64,000 nucleotides of DNA from GWE2-51-13 sp041736705 (GTDB lineage Bacteria; Bacillota_I; Bacilli_A; Erysipelotrichales; Erysipelotrichaceae): contig JBGSTC010000033.1 in assembly GCA_041736705.1 (NCBI GenBank), forward strand, positions 5,126 to 69,125, given 5' to 3'. How positions within the stretch are numbered: the first letter of the stretch is position 1; every line of letters starts with the position of its first letter. The translations under genes and the position numbers were made by a program. The notes beneath the pieces are model-generated. The model searched no databases and was not told where the DNA came from. It saw only the letters and a list, made by a program, of their open reading frames with translations. Positions 38,996 to 47,927 of this stretch are shown here, one piece after another.

Positions 38996-40432
38996 CTACT
39001 TCCTTAGGACGGCGTCGAGTTTGCCGCCCTTCAACGCCATGAAATGAGCGATGGCGCGGTCGCTATCGTAATATTCGCTGATCAGGTCGCTGGAGAGACG
39101 ATCCAGTTCGGTTTTAGGTAACAGACTAAGCAGGTTCCACCCTAGATTCAAGGTTTCAAGGATGTCGCGGTTGACCGTGAAGCCTTGTCCGATGAAGTAT
39201 TGTTCAAAGAGGCGTCCGAAAGCCATGTGCTTGCGGTCGACTTCGGAGAGTTCTTCTTCCCCGATAACCGAGGCTAAGGCGCGGGCATCCTGCACTTTCG
39301 CATAGGAAGCGAAGAGTTGGGTGCTGACCGCGGAATGGTCCTTGCGGGTATAGCCTTCTCCGATCCCGTCTTTCATCAAGCGGGATAGCGAGGGGAGCAC
39401 GCCGATGGGAGGATAGATGCCGACTTGCCACAAGTTACTGTCAAGAACGATCTGACCTTCGGTGATGTATCCGGTCAAGTCGGGGACGGGGTGGGTGATG
39501 TCGTTGTTGGGCATGGTCAAGATCGGGATTTGCGTAACCGATCCGGATTTCCCTTCGACGATCCCCGCCCGTTCGTAGAGCGAGGCCAAATCGGAATAGA
39601 GATAACCAGGGTAACCTTTGCGTCCCGGGATTTCTTCTTTGGAAGATGAGAATTCACGTAGGGCTTCGCAATAGGAGGTGACATCGGTCATGATGACCAG
39701 GATGTGCATCCCTTGGTCGAACGCCAGGTATTCCGCGACGGTCAAGGCGCAGCGCGGGGTAAGGATCCGTTCGATGATGGGGTCGTTGGAGAGGTTGAGG
39801 AACATGACGACCTTCTCCATGACGCCGGTTTCTTCGAAACTGCGTTTGAAGAAGTCGGCGACGTCGTTCTTGACGCCCATCGCGGCGAAAACGATGCCGA
39901 ACTTCTTGCCTTCGTCCTTGGCGATGTTCGCCTGACGTACGATCTGTACCGCCAATTGGTTATGGGGTAGACCGGAGCCGGAGAAGATCGGGAGTTTCTG
40001 ACCGCGGATCAAGGTGTTCAGTCCGTCGATCGACGAGATCCCAGTGTTGATGTAGTTACGCGGGTATTTGCGGCAGACCGGATTCAAGGAACGTCCGTTG
40101 ATGTCCGCCTTCTTATCCGCATAGACATCGCCCAATCCGTCGATCGGCCGACCGGCGCCATTGAAGATGCGTCCGAGGATTTCTGTGGAGAGGCTGATTT
40201 CCATGGGGTGTCCCATTAAACGTGTTTTCGTGTTGGTTTTTGATAAGCCGGACGTCCCTTCGAAGACTTGGATGACCGCACGGTTCCCCGTGATTTCGAC
40301 GACACGTCCGTTACGGACGCTCCCGTCATCCAACAAGAGTTCGACCACTTCTTCAAAGCCGACATCGGGGACTTGGTCGATGACGACCAGGGGACCTCTG
40401 ATTTCTTTTAATCCTACGATTTGCAGACTCAT
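38996..40432 (-). CDS. atpB: V/A-type ATP synthase subunit B
   Basis: A 478-residue non-catalytic nucleotide-binding subunit of the A3B3 head. It lacks a true Walker A, having 'FSGSGLPHNQLAVQI' instead, as expected for subunit B. 'SDLASLYERAGIVEGKSGSV' and 'YPPIGVLPSLSRLMKDGIGE' are further hallmarks. Length is normal. It follows atpA by 11 bases. Confidence 0.97.
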   Translation of the reverse strand: MSLQIVGLKEIRGPLVVIDQVPDVGFEEVVELLLDDGSVRNGRVVEITGNRAVIQVFEGTSGLSKTNTKTRLMGHPMEISLSTEILGRIFNGAGRPIDGLGDVYADKKADINGRSLNPVCRKYPRNYINTGISSIDGLNTLIRGQKLPIFSGSGLPHNQLAVQIVRQANIAKDEGKKFGIVFAAMGVKNDVADFFKRSFEETGVMEKVVMFLNLSNDPIIERILTPRCALTVAEYLAFDQGMHILVIMTDVTSYCEALREFSSSKEEIPGRKGYPGYLYSDLASLYERAGIVEGKSGSVTQIPILTMPNNDITHPVPDLTGYITEGQIVLDSNLWQVGIYPPIGVLPSLSRLMKDGIGEGYTRKDHSAVSTQLFASYAKVQDARALASVIGEEELSEVDRKHMAFGRLFEQYFIGQGFTVNRDILETLNLGWNLLSLLPKTELDRLSSDLISEYYDSDRAIAHFMALKGGKLDAVLRK

Positions 40433-40443
40433 GGGTACCCTCC

Positions 40444-42195
40444 TTACTGTACGCTCGCCAGGGCGTCGTCGATCTTCTTGAAATAACCGTCAAGAAGTTC
40501 AAGGGCGCTGTTGGGGACGTCATATTTGATTTTGATCAATTCATCGAAGATCCCGGTACGCAATACGGCGCTGATGGTCCGTTTGGTCGCGAGGACTTTC
40601 AAACATTCCTGACGCAGATAGGAAATCAGTTGAAGCATCTTGAACTGTTTCTCAAAGGGTACGTAGGTGTCTTCGGGATGGAAGGCGTTTTGCTGGAGGA
40701 AACCGACGCGGATGACGCGGGCGATTTCAAGGGTCAGTTTCTGGTCGTCGGGTAAAACATCCGACCCGATCAGTTTGACGATTTCCATCAATTGGGTTTC
40801 TTCATGCAGGACGGACATCATTTCGGCACGCAGCGGGATGAAGCGGCGGTCGACGTTGGTGTCGTACCAGCGTTTTAAGTCGTCGAGGTATTCCGAATAC
40901 GAAATCGTCCAGTTGATGGCCGGGAAATGGCGGGCATAGGCCAACGATTTATCCAACGCCCAGAACGAACGGACGAAACGTTTGGTGTTTTGCGTGACGG
41001 GTTCGGAGAAGTCCGCGCCCTGCGGGGAGACGGCACCGATGATGGTGACGGATCCCGGGTTTCCGCTAAGGGTTTCGACGAAACCCGCGCGTTCATAGAA
41101 CTGGGAAATACGGGAAGGAAGATACGCGGGGAATCCTTCTTCCGCCGGCATTTCTTCCAAGCGTCCAGAAATCTCACGCAAGGCTTCCGCCCAACGCGAC
41201 GTACTGTCGGCCATGACGGCGACGTGGTAGCCCATGTCGCGATAGTATTCGGCCAAGGTGATTCCGGTATAGATGCTGGCTTCACGTGCGGCTACGGGCA
41301 TGTTTGAGGTGTTGGCGATCAATACTGTACGGTCGGTCAAGGGTTTGTGGGACTTGGGGTCGACCAGTTCGGAGAATTCTTCCAAAACCTGGGTCATTTC
41401 ATTCCCACGCTCGCCGCAACCGACATAGACGATGATGTCCGCGTCGCACCATTTCGCCAACTGATGCTGGGTCATGGTCTTCCCTGCCCCGAATCCGCCC
41501 GGTACGGCGGCCGCGCCGCCTTTGGCGATGGGGAAGAAAGTGTCGATGACACGTTGTCCCGTGATCAGAGGCACGGAAATGACATGGCGCTTGGTGACCG
41601 GACGCGCTTGGCGGATCGGCCATTTCTGGATCATCGTCAATTCATGGACGACGCCGTATTTATCTTTGACTTGAAGAAGGACATCGTTGAGGGTATGTAG
41701 ACCGTCGTCGAGTTTCGCGACGACCACCCCGTCGAGTCCGACCGGGATCATGAAGCGGTGTTGGATCAAGGACGTCTCGGGGCAGGTGGCGAAAATATGG
41801 CCGGATTCGACCGTATCGCCGACCTTTACGTTAAAGGTGACATCCCAGGGTTTCGTCGTATTCAAGGTCGCGATGCCGCGTCCTTCGGTGACATACATGC
41901 CGAATTTCTCGGCCATTTCTTTCAATGGACGTTCGATTCCGTCGAAGATGTTGGTGAGGATGCCCGGACCCAGGATCGCGTTTAACGGCGAACCGCTGGA
42001 AAAGACGGGTTCCCCGACCTTTAACCCCGTGGTCGATTCATAAACCTGGATCGTCGTGTAGACATCGTCGATCCCGATGACTTCACCCAATAATTCTTTC
42101 TTTCCGACATAGACCATTTCCAGCATCTGTAGATCGCTGGCGTCTTTGATTTTCACAACCGGTCCGTTGATCGAATAGATGACATTTTGACTCAT
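40444..42195 (-). CDS. atpA: V/A-type ATP synthase catalytic subunit A
   Basis: A 583-residue catalytic subunit. Walker A is 'GGFGAGKTMTQHQLAKW' (residues 233-240 for the loop), and the extra non-homologous region typical of V/A-type A subunits is present near residues 110-190. 'MGYHVAVMADSTSRWAEALR' and 'RISQFYERAGFVETLSGNPG' are the conserved catalytic-face segments. It hydrolyses or makes ATP at the membrane-bound rotary complex. It follows atpE by 15 bases in the operon. Confidence 0.97.
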   Translation of the reverse strand: MSQNVIYSINGPVVKIKDASDLQMLEMVYVGKKELLGEVIGIDDVYTTIQVYESTTGLKVGEPVFSSGSPLNAILGPGILTNIFDGIERPLKEMAEKFGMYVTEGRGIATLNTTKPWDVTFNVKVGDTVESGHIFATCPETSLIQHRFMIPVGLDGVVVAKLDDGLHTLNDVLLQVKDKYGVVHELTMIQKWPIRQARPVTKRHVISVPLITGQRVIDTFFPIAKGGAAAVPGGFGAGKTMTQHQLAKWCDADIIVYVGCGERGNEMTQVLEEFSELVDPKSHKPLTDRTVLIANTSNMPVAAREASIYTGITLAEYYRDMGYHVAVMADSTSRWAEALREISGRLEEMPAEEGFPAYLPSRISQFYERAGFVETLSGNPGSVTIIGAVSPQGADFSEPVTQNTKRFVRSFWALDKSLAYARHFPAINWTISYSEYLDDLKRWYDTNVDRRFIPLRAEMMSVLHEETQLMEIVKLIGSDVLPDDQKLTLEIARVIRVGFLQQNAFHPEDTYVPFEKQFKMLQLISYLRQECLKVLATKRTISAVLRTGIFDELIKIKYDVPNSALELLDGYFKKIDDALASVQ

Positions 42196-42210
42196 ATCGT
42201 ACCTTCTTTC

Positions 42211-42810
42211 TTAGAGGACCAGTTTGGAATGGTTGAAGAACCATTCCCGTTGGGAGTGTAGGCGGTTATCGAACGTATCGTCGATTTCCAGTCGCTTGTT
42301 TTCGCTGACCAACAGGAAACCGCCGATATGGATCAGATCGCTCACCGATACTTCATAGTCCAGCGATAATTCGTGTAGGATTTTTTTGAACAGTTCGATG
42401 TCGCTCGCCCTGACAAGCAAGGTGGCTTTCCCGAGATCGCCGCGCTCGCTCAGTTTCTTCAACTTATCGCGGTTGTATCCTTCGTATTCCGTACCGCCGA
42501 CGAAAGTCGTCAAGTCGTTTTGGACATCCTTAAAGAGAGCGTCGACCAATTCGGCACGCCGTTTCAATAAGTCGTGTTTGACTTTCCATTTCGCCTGCGA
42601 TTCGTTTTGAATCAGATTCCCGCGCAATTCGTGCAGTTCTTGTTCTTTATAAATGGCGGCTTCCTCTTCCGCTTTGTTGCGGATGGTCGCCAGGATATCG
42701 CGTCGCTGCGTTTCCATGTCCCATTGCAGGTCATGGAGTTGTTCTTGTGTCTTCGCATCGATTTCCAAGATCAGGCGTTGCGCGATTTGTTCTTTTTCCA
42801 ATGGGTTCAC
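42211..42810 (-). CDS. atpE: V/A-type ATP synthase subunit E
   Basis: A 199-residue peripheral-stalk subunit. Residues 1-90 form a long charged helix with 'AKTQEQLHDLQWDMETQRRD' and 'EAAIYKEQELHELRGNLIQN'. The C-terminal globular part includes 'DLIHIGGFLLVSENKRLEID', typical of subunit E. It pairs with the G/H-type coiled-coil subunit to form the stator. One base separates it from atpF, implying coupling. Confidence 0.88.
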   Translation of the reverse strand: MNPLEKEQIAQRLILEIDAKTQEQLHDLQWDMETQRRDILATIRNKAEEEAAIYKEQELHELRGNLIQNESQAKWKVKHDLLKRRAELVDALFKDVQNDLTTFVGGTEYEGYNRDKLKKLSERGDLGKATLLVRASDIELFKKILHELSLDYEVSVSDLIHIGGFLLVSENKRLEIDDTFDNRLHSQREWFFNHSKLVL

Positions 42811-42811
42811 C

Positions 42812-43120
42812 TCAGATCTTTATGCCGATGGCTTCACTAATGTATTTGTCGATGGTCTCCCCGATTTTCGCCGAACCGTGACGGTCCGGGATTTCCACGA
42901 TTAAAGGACGTTGCATCCGGAGCTTCTTCTCGGCGATCACTTCCGGGCAGGTGCTGATGCACAAGGTCGTCATCAAAACGATGGCGATTTCCGGGTCGGC
43001 GATCGCACGGTCGAGCTCGCTGAGCACTTCCGTACGCGTGTGGGCGACCACCCCTTCGATCCCCGCCAATCGCATTCCCATACGGGTATCGGTATTGTCG
43101 CTGATCACGAAGAATTTCAT
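42812..43120 (-). CDS. atpF: V/A-type ATP synthase subunit F
   Basis: A 102-residue small central-stalk subunit. It shows the compact Rossmann-like fold with 'MKFFVISDNTDTRMGMRLAG', 'TRTEVLSELDRAIADPEIAI' and 'PLIVEIPDRHG', the standard F subunit signature. Length is normal. It lies between atpK and atpE with gaps of 4 and 1 bases. Confidence 0.92.
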   Translation of the reverse strand: MKFFVISDNTDTRMGMRLAGIEGVVAHTRTEVLSELDRAIADPEIAIVLMTTLCISTCPEVIAEKKLRMQRPLIVEIPDRHGSAKIGETIDKYISEAIGIKI

Positions 43121-43124
43121 GGGA

Positions 43125-43571
43125 CTAGAGTTTGTTGATGATCAAGATGGAGATCAGCAAGCCGTAGATGGCGACCCCTTCGGCCAAGGCGACGAAGATC
43201 ATCGCTTTACCGAAGTTTTCCGGGTTCTCGGAAATCGCGCCGATGGCGGCGGGAGCCGCGGCGGCGACGGCGAAACCGGCACCCAAGGCGGATGCACTGG
43301 TGGAAATGGCGGCGGCGAGGAAGCCCATCCCTTGGGCGAAGGATCCTGCGAAGGACGTCGTTTCCGCGACTTCTTCAGCGGCGAAAGCGACCAAGCCACC
43401 CAATTGGAAGACGATGACGCTCAAGAACGCGGCTGCAAACAAGCAGACTTGCAGTACGACACGGAACTTGGCGTTTTTGGCATTCACTTTGCCTTGAAGA
43501 ACGGGGATGATGGGAAGTGAAATCAGAGCGATGATCGCCAACGGGGCGACAATTTCGAAAAAGTTTAACAT
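43125..43571 (-). CDS. atpK: V/A-type ATP synthase proteolipid subunit K (c-ring)
   Basis: A 148-residue proteolipid with four hydrophobic segments (residues about 5-25, 38-64, 80-110 and 124-147). The ion-carrying carboxylate is Glu131 in 'FVALAEGVAIYGLLISILI', and the matching loop is 'APAAIGAISENPENFGKAMI'. Only the second hairpin carries a carboxylate in the membrane, as in enterococcal NtpK. The Gln residues known to bind Na+ there are not evident in the third segment, which is rich in Ser and Ala, so whether H+ or Na+ is used is open. Confidence 0.93.
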   Translation of the reverse strand: MLNFFEIVAPLAIIALISLPIIPVLQGKVNAKNAKFRVVLQVCLFAAAFLSVIVFQLGGLVAFAAEEVAETTSFAGSFAQGMGFLAAAISTSASALGAGFAVAAAAPAAIGAISENPENFGKAMIFVALAEGVAIYGLLISILIINKL

Positions 43572-43587
43572 AGGTTTCCTCCTGGTT

Positions 43588-45414
43588 TTAGTTTTGCATG
43601 TTGGTAGGGACGTATTTCTTGCCCCCGCCTTCGAAATAACGGCTGAACATCTCGTAATATTCTAGACGCAGGGTTTGGATCCCTACGATCAACCCTTCCA
43701 AACCGATGACGAACAAGTTCCCGATGATCAAGGTGACGATTCCGAACTTGCCGGTCATCCCTTCCAGGACGGTGACGACGATCATCATCCCCGCATGGGA
43801 CATGACGAACCCACCGACACGCAGGAAGGACATCGAGTTGGTCATGAAGCTCAAGATGACTTCGAAGAGTTCGAAGAAACTTTCGACCAGATAACCACCC
43901 CAACCTTCATGCGGCTTGACTTGAAGCTTCGCGATGAGGTTTTTCAGCGGGACACGGAAGAGGATGATGACCAGCGGGACGATCAGGAATAAACCGATCG
44001 TGAACGGATTCGCCACGTTGATCTTAAGCCCCATCTGAAGCGCGACCCCGAACAGGATCGATCCGTAGAAGATCCATCCTGCGATGCCGTTCTGACTAAA
44101 GAGGGCGTCGCCGTAGTTTTTGCGTTTGAACTGAAGAACGATATTGATGGTCATGGACAAGAGGATCAGGATGGCTCCCAGCGCGATCGCCGCGCCAAGC
44201 AGTGGCATCGTGAATTCAGGTTCCATGACATGGATGGGTTTGGATGCGAAGCCCAAGGCCTGATACATCGGATTCAGGAGTTCTTCGTTTCCGAAGACCG
44301 ATCCGTACAAGGTACCGAAGATCATCGACGAGAAACCGATCCGATGGACGATTCCCCAGAGTTTGCCTTTGGTCTTACGATAAAGGAACCACCCGATGAC
44401 GACCAAGAGGAATCCCTGACCCAAATCCCCGAACATGATCCCGAATAACAAGGCATAGGTGACGGAGACGTAGAACGTCGGGTCGAATTCGCCGTAATGG
44501 GGTAAGCCGTACATTTCGACGAAGAGTTCGAAGGGTTGGGCGAACCAATTGTTTCGCAGGACGGTCGGAGGTTCAAGACCTTCTTCCAACCCGGCCGGGA
44601 AATCCTGGATGACCACGTCGGTCATCTCCCCGAACATCGTCTTGTATTTCTTCACGCGCCGTTGCGGTACGAAGCCGGTGATGACGGCGGTTTTATCGAA
44701 GAGGGCGATGTACTTGTAGAACTTGCGGATATCCGCACAGTGTTTCACATAGCCGTAGATTTTCCCAAGCACGGATTCGCAATCGAAGACCAATTGCTTC
44801 TCATCCACTTTCGGAATGGCGATGGGCTCATAGAAGAGACTGTCGAAGAGTTTCGCGACTTCCGTCTTGTTTTCATTGAGCGTGACGTAGAACACCCAGG
44901 CATAGTGGTTGTTTTTCGACAGGATGGTCGCCGCATAGCGTTTCTCGTCGTGTAACGGAAGCTTCGACAGACTGCTGATCGGTAAACGTCCGAAATTCAC
45001 GGTCGTATACTTCGTATGGTTCAGCGCGTCGATGTTGAATTCGCGAAGCTTGGTCAGCGCATCCTTGTCTTCTTTGGTCAGCGAGGATTGGTTCATCAAC
45101 GTTTCGTTGATTTTTTCATAGTTGTTTTCGACTTGCGTAAGGTACGCTTCGATCTCATCGTTGGTGAAGGTCGTCACACCGTCGAATGAACACATCAGTT
45201 CGGAATGAAGACTCCGGATGATGCTTTCGATCCGGTTGAGATAGTCCGCATAGGTGCTATCTTCCGGAAGGAGTTCCCCGCCGTTCCCGTCGTTGACCAC
45301 ATGGGACGCTAGTTCCGCATGCAGGTCGCGGGTGGAGAACGCGGTCAACAGGATTTTTTCGATGTTTTCTTTCGAACCGGCCAAACGTAAGAGCCGCATT
45401 TTCTCAATTGCCAT
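43588..45414 (-). CDS. atpI: V/A-type ATP synthase subunit I (a-subunit homologue)
   Basis: A 608-residue stator subunit that forms the ion path beside the c-ring. The N-terminal half (residues 1-320) is cytosolic with long helices; 'MRLLRLAGSKENIEKILLTA' opens it. The C-terminal half has about seven to eight membrane helices, with 'YALLFGIMFGDLGQGFLLVV', 'GFSSMIFGTLYGSVFGNEEL' and 'SFLRVGGFVMSHAGMMIVVT', the last carrying the essential arginine region. Length is slightly below the 640-660 of many homologues. It precedes atpK. Confidence 0.95.
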   Translation of the reverse strand: MAIEKMRLLRLAGSKENIEKILLTAFSTRDLHAELASHVVNDGNGGELLPEDSTYADYLNRIESIIRSLHSELMCSFDGVTTFTNDEIEAYLTQVENNYEKINETLMNQSSLTKEDKDALTKLREFNIDALNHTKYTTVNFGRLPISSLSKLPLHDEKRYAATILSKNNHYAWVFYVTLNENKTEVAKLFDSLFYEPIAIPKVDEKQLVFDCESVLGKIYGYVKHCADIRKFYKYIALFDKTAVITGFVPQRRVKKYKTMFGEMTDVVIQDFPAGLEEGLEPPTVLRNNWFAQPFELFVEMYGLPHYGEFDPTFYVSVTYALLFGIMFGDLGQGFLLVVIGWFLYRKTKGKLWGIVHRIGFSSMIFGTLYGSVFGNEELLNPMYQALGFASKPIHVMEPEFTMPLLGAAIALGAILILLSMTINIVLQFKRKNYGDALFSQNGIAGWIFYGSILFGVALQMGLKINVANPFTIGLFLIVPLVIILFRVPLKNLIAKLQVKPHEGWGGYLVESFFELFEVILSFMTNSMSFLRVGGFVMSHAGMMIVVTVLEGMTGKFGIVTLIIGNLFVIGLEGLIVGIQTLRLEYYEMFSRYFEGGGKKYVPTNMQN

Positions 45415-45429
45415 TTTACACCTTCTTTT

Positions 45430-46470
45430 CTAGTAGATCAGCAGTTTGCTGATCTTGTCGATCTCGACGTTGTACCGCACGCCTTCGATGATATCGATGA
45501 TGTTCTGGATTTCGATTTCCAACAACCCGAGAAACGCCACCAAGATCAAGTCCGGATTGGACGAGAATCGGATGATGTGTTTGTTCAGGTTATAGTGGAT
45601 CGCATCCGTGTGGTACTCGATGAAAACGAAATTCTTGTCGTCGATATAGTTCTTGTAGGCGGATTCGGAGACTTTCTGAAGGAAGGTTTCCGCATCGCAG
45701 GTTTCGATCCATTCGATCAGCTTCTTTTTCGGGATGCGCTCGAAGGTCGGGTTCAACACTTTTTCGATTTCTTCCGGCGATGCCTTATAGTACTTCTTCA
45801 AGCGATAGATTTTCGTGACGTTATCCAATTCGATTTGCGTATTGAAGATTTCTTTCATCTGTTTCTTGATTTCGCCCGAGAATTCCTTCTCGATGATGGC
45901 GTTCACCTGTCGGTAATAGACCGCCTTCAGCGCGACTTCACAGACCGTATAATCGAAATCATCGTTGCTCTTCGGACGATGGGGTTTCAACGCTTCATAG
46001 TAGACCGTATTTTTAAGCACTTCCAATAATTGGTCGTAATCCGTTGCGACAACCAGTTTTTCAAGATCGAAAGACGTATATTTCCCCGCGAAGATCGGCA
46101 TTTGCGCAATCTGGGTGGAACGGTCTTTGTCATTGAACGCACGGATCGTGACGAGGATTTGTTTGATTTCGATAAGAAAGATCCCGTATTTATAGAAACT
46201 GCTCTTGGCGGTATCGCCATATCGGATCAACTGGAGGAAAATCAGGAAGAATCGCTGACGGATCAACATTTCCAAATGACCGCGATGGATCGAATGTTCG
46301 TTGATTCCGGTCAGGATATCCTTATATCCGGTTTCGTTTTTCAGATAAGCGGCGATTTCGTTGACCGATCGCCGGCGTAGCAGTTCTTGATAATCGGTTT
46401 CCTTCAGTCGTTTTCCGTACATCGCCTTGGCTTTCGAGGCCATCGCGTTACTGGAGAAGGAACCTGACAT
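45430..46470 (-). CDS. atpC: V/A-type ATP synthase subunit C (d-type)
   Basis: A 346-residue V0 'd/C' subunit that links the central stalk to the c-ring. The amino part 'SSNAMASKAKAMYGKRLKET' followed by 'DYQELLRRRSVNEIAAYL' and the C-terminal 'DLILVAFLGLLEIEIQNIID' are characteristic. Length is normal. It lies between the coiled-coil H-type subunit and atpI, an order also known from clostridial V-ATPase operons. Confidence 0.93.
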   Translation of the reverse strand: MSGSFSSNAMASKAKAMYGKRLKETDYQELLRRRSVNEIAAYLKNETGYKDILTGINEHSIHRGHLEMLIRQRFFLIFLQLIRYGDTAKSSFYKYGIFLIEIKQILVTIRAFNDKDRSTQIAQMPIFAGKYTSFDLEKLVVATDYDQLLEVLKNTVYYEALKPHRPKSNDDFDYTVCEVALKAVYYRQVNAIIEKEFSGEIKKQMKEIFNTQIELDNVTKIYRLKKYYKASPEEIEKVLNPTFERIPKKKLIEWIETCDAETFLQKVSESAYKNYIDDKNFVFIEYHTDAIHYNLNKHIIRFSSNPDLILVAFLGLLEIEIQNIIDIIEGVRYNVEIDKISKLLIY

Positions 46471-46494
46471 GTCGCACCCTCCTTGTTCGATTCG

Positions 46495-46809
46495 CTATTC
46501 TTGATTGAGACAACGCTCTAAGATCTCCTTGCGCCATGTTTCCCGCTGTTTGGCGAACGATTCTTCCAGCGTTACCAACGATGCCGCATAGGCGCGGGTT
46601 TGTTCTTGTCGAGCCGCGAACAGTTGTTGGGCGAGTTTCCCCTTCTCATGCTCGACGAAATGTTTGGCGGCGTTCCAAACCTCTTCCTCGACGCGTACTT
46701 TATCGAGTTGGACTTGCTTGAGGACTTGCCTAGACGTTTCTTCGGCGTTCTGCAGTTTTTCTTGTGCCGCCAAGTCGGCAGCGAGAATTCGACGGATAAT
46801 TTCTTCCAA
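46495..46809 (-). CDS. atpH: V/A-type ATP synthase G/H-type coiled-coil subunit
   Basis: A 104-residue peripheral-stalk subunit. It starts with TTG at 46809, because the AAGGAGG site lies 6 bases upstream; the longer open frame to 46965 has no ribosome-binding site and runs through the promoter. The protein is almost entirely one charged helix ('AADLAAQEKLQNAEETSRQV', then 'AAKHFVEHEKGKLAQQLF'), as in the G/H/F-type stator subunit that dimerises with subunit E. It is the first gene of the operon. The name is assigned from position and coiled-coil character. Confidence 0.8.
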   Translation of the reverse strand: MEEIIRRILAADLAAQEKLQNAEETSRQVLKQVQLDKVRVEEEVWNAAKHFVEHEKGKLAQQLFAARQEQTRAYAASLVTLEESFAKQRETWRKEILERCLNQE

Positions 46810-46836
46810 AGGGATACCTCCTTGAATGACTATAAA

Positions 46837-46865
46837 AGTATACTCCCATAAAATGGCATTTTCAA
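46837..46865 (-). promoter_or_regulatory. Promoter of the V-ATPase operon
   Basis: On the minus strand, TTGAAA and TATACT are 17 bases apart, with the AAGGAGG ribosome-binding site about 20 bases downstream. Confidence 0.8.
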
Positions 46866-46967
46866 TAAAAGTATCTTCGTTTAACCATGAATTTGTGAAT
46901 GTATTGCAGAATAGTACATTGAATTCGAATTTAGTTGTGATACTACCCCTTTTATTAACAACCATAG

Positions 46968-46992
46968 GAAAAGGAAGCCCGTTAAGGCTCCC
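46968..46992 (-). terminator. Terminator of the opp operon
   Basis: A GGGAGCC/GGCTTCC stem with one mismatch is followed by TTTTCC on the minus strand. Confidence 0.6.
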
Positions 46993-46997
46993 TTTGA

Positions 46998-47927
46998 TTA
47001 CTTCAGCAGCTCTCTGTATTGTTCCAACTCAGGCTCGTTCGCCCAAACGAAGTGACCCGGCGTAATTTCCACAAACGAAGGTTGGTGGACGCTGTAGTCA
47101 TGAAGGTTCTCGGTATAGACCATTAATTCCTTGGCCTTTTCACTGATCGGATCGGGCATCGGGACGGCCGACAACAAAGAACGGGTATACGGATGAAGCG
47201 GATGCAGGAACAAGTCGGCGGTATTCGCCAATTCGACGATGCGTCCAAGATGGATGACGGCGATGCGGTCGGAGATGAAGCGCACGACGGAAAGGTCATG
47301 GGCGATGAACAGGTAGGTCAGCCCTTTTTCTTCCTGCAACGTTTTCATCAGGTTGAGCACCTGCGCACGGATCGAAACGTCAAGGGCGGAAATCGGTTCA
47401 TCGGCGATGATGAGTTTCGGTTCCATGACCATGGCGCGTGCAATCCCGATACGCTGACGTTGACCGCCTGAGAATTCATGCGGGTAACGGGTGACGTGTT
47501 CTTGCAACAAACCGACTTCGGCCAACGATTGAACAACCTTCGCCTTGCGTTCTTCCTGCGATTTAAACATCTTAAAGTTGACCAATCCTTCGGAAATGAT
47601 ATAGTCGATCGTCGCGCGTTCGTTGAGGGACGTGGCGGGATCTTGGAAAATCATCTGGATGTTCTTGATGACTTGACGGTCTTCTTCGGCGGAAAGCTTC
47701 TCGTTGATGACTTTCCCTTCGAAGATGATCTTTCCTTTGGAGGTCGGATTGATACGGATGATCGAACGTCCGATCGTGGTTTTTCCGGAACCGGATTCAC
47801 CGACGAGGGCGAACGTTTCACCCTTGTAAATATCGAAATTCGCGTCGCGGACGGCGATGAAGCGTCCCTTCCCTTTCGGGAAACTGACTTCGAGGTCGCG
47901 GACGGATAAAATGACTTCGCGTTCCAT
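46998..47927 (-). CDS. oppF: Oligopeptide ABC transporter ATPase OppF
   Basis: A 309-residue ABC ATPase of the oligopeptide/dipeptide type. Walker A is 'GESGSGKTTIGRSI', the signature 'FSGGQRQRIGIARAMV', and Walker B 'LIIADEPISALDVS'. The C-terminal 'NTADLFLHPLHPYTRSLLSA' followed by the oligopeptide extension confirms the Opp/Dpp subfamily. It pairs with OppD to drive peptide import. Its ATG overlaps the oppD stop (TAATG). Confidence 0.96.
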   Translation of the reverse strand: MEREVILSVRDLEVSFPKGKGRFIAVRDANFDIYKGETFALVGESGSGKTTIGRSIIRINPTSKGKIIFEGKVINEKLSAEEDRQVIKNIQMIFQDPATSLNERATIDYIISEGLVNFKMFKSQEERKAKVVQSLAEVGLLQEHVTRYPHEFSGGQRQRIGIARAMVMEPKLIIADEPISALDVSIRAQVLNLMKTLQEEKGLTYLFIAHDLSVVRFISDRIAVIHLGRIVELANTADLFLHPLHPYTRSLLSAVPMPDPISEKAKELMVYTENLHDYSVHQPSFVEITPGHFVWANEPELEQYRELLK

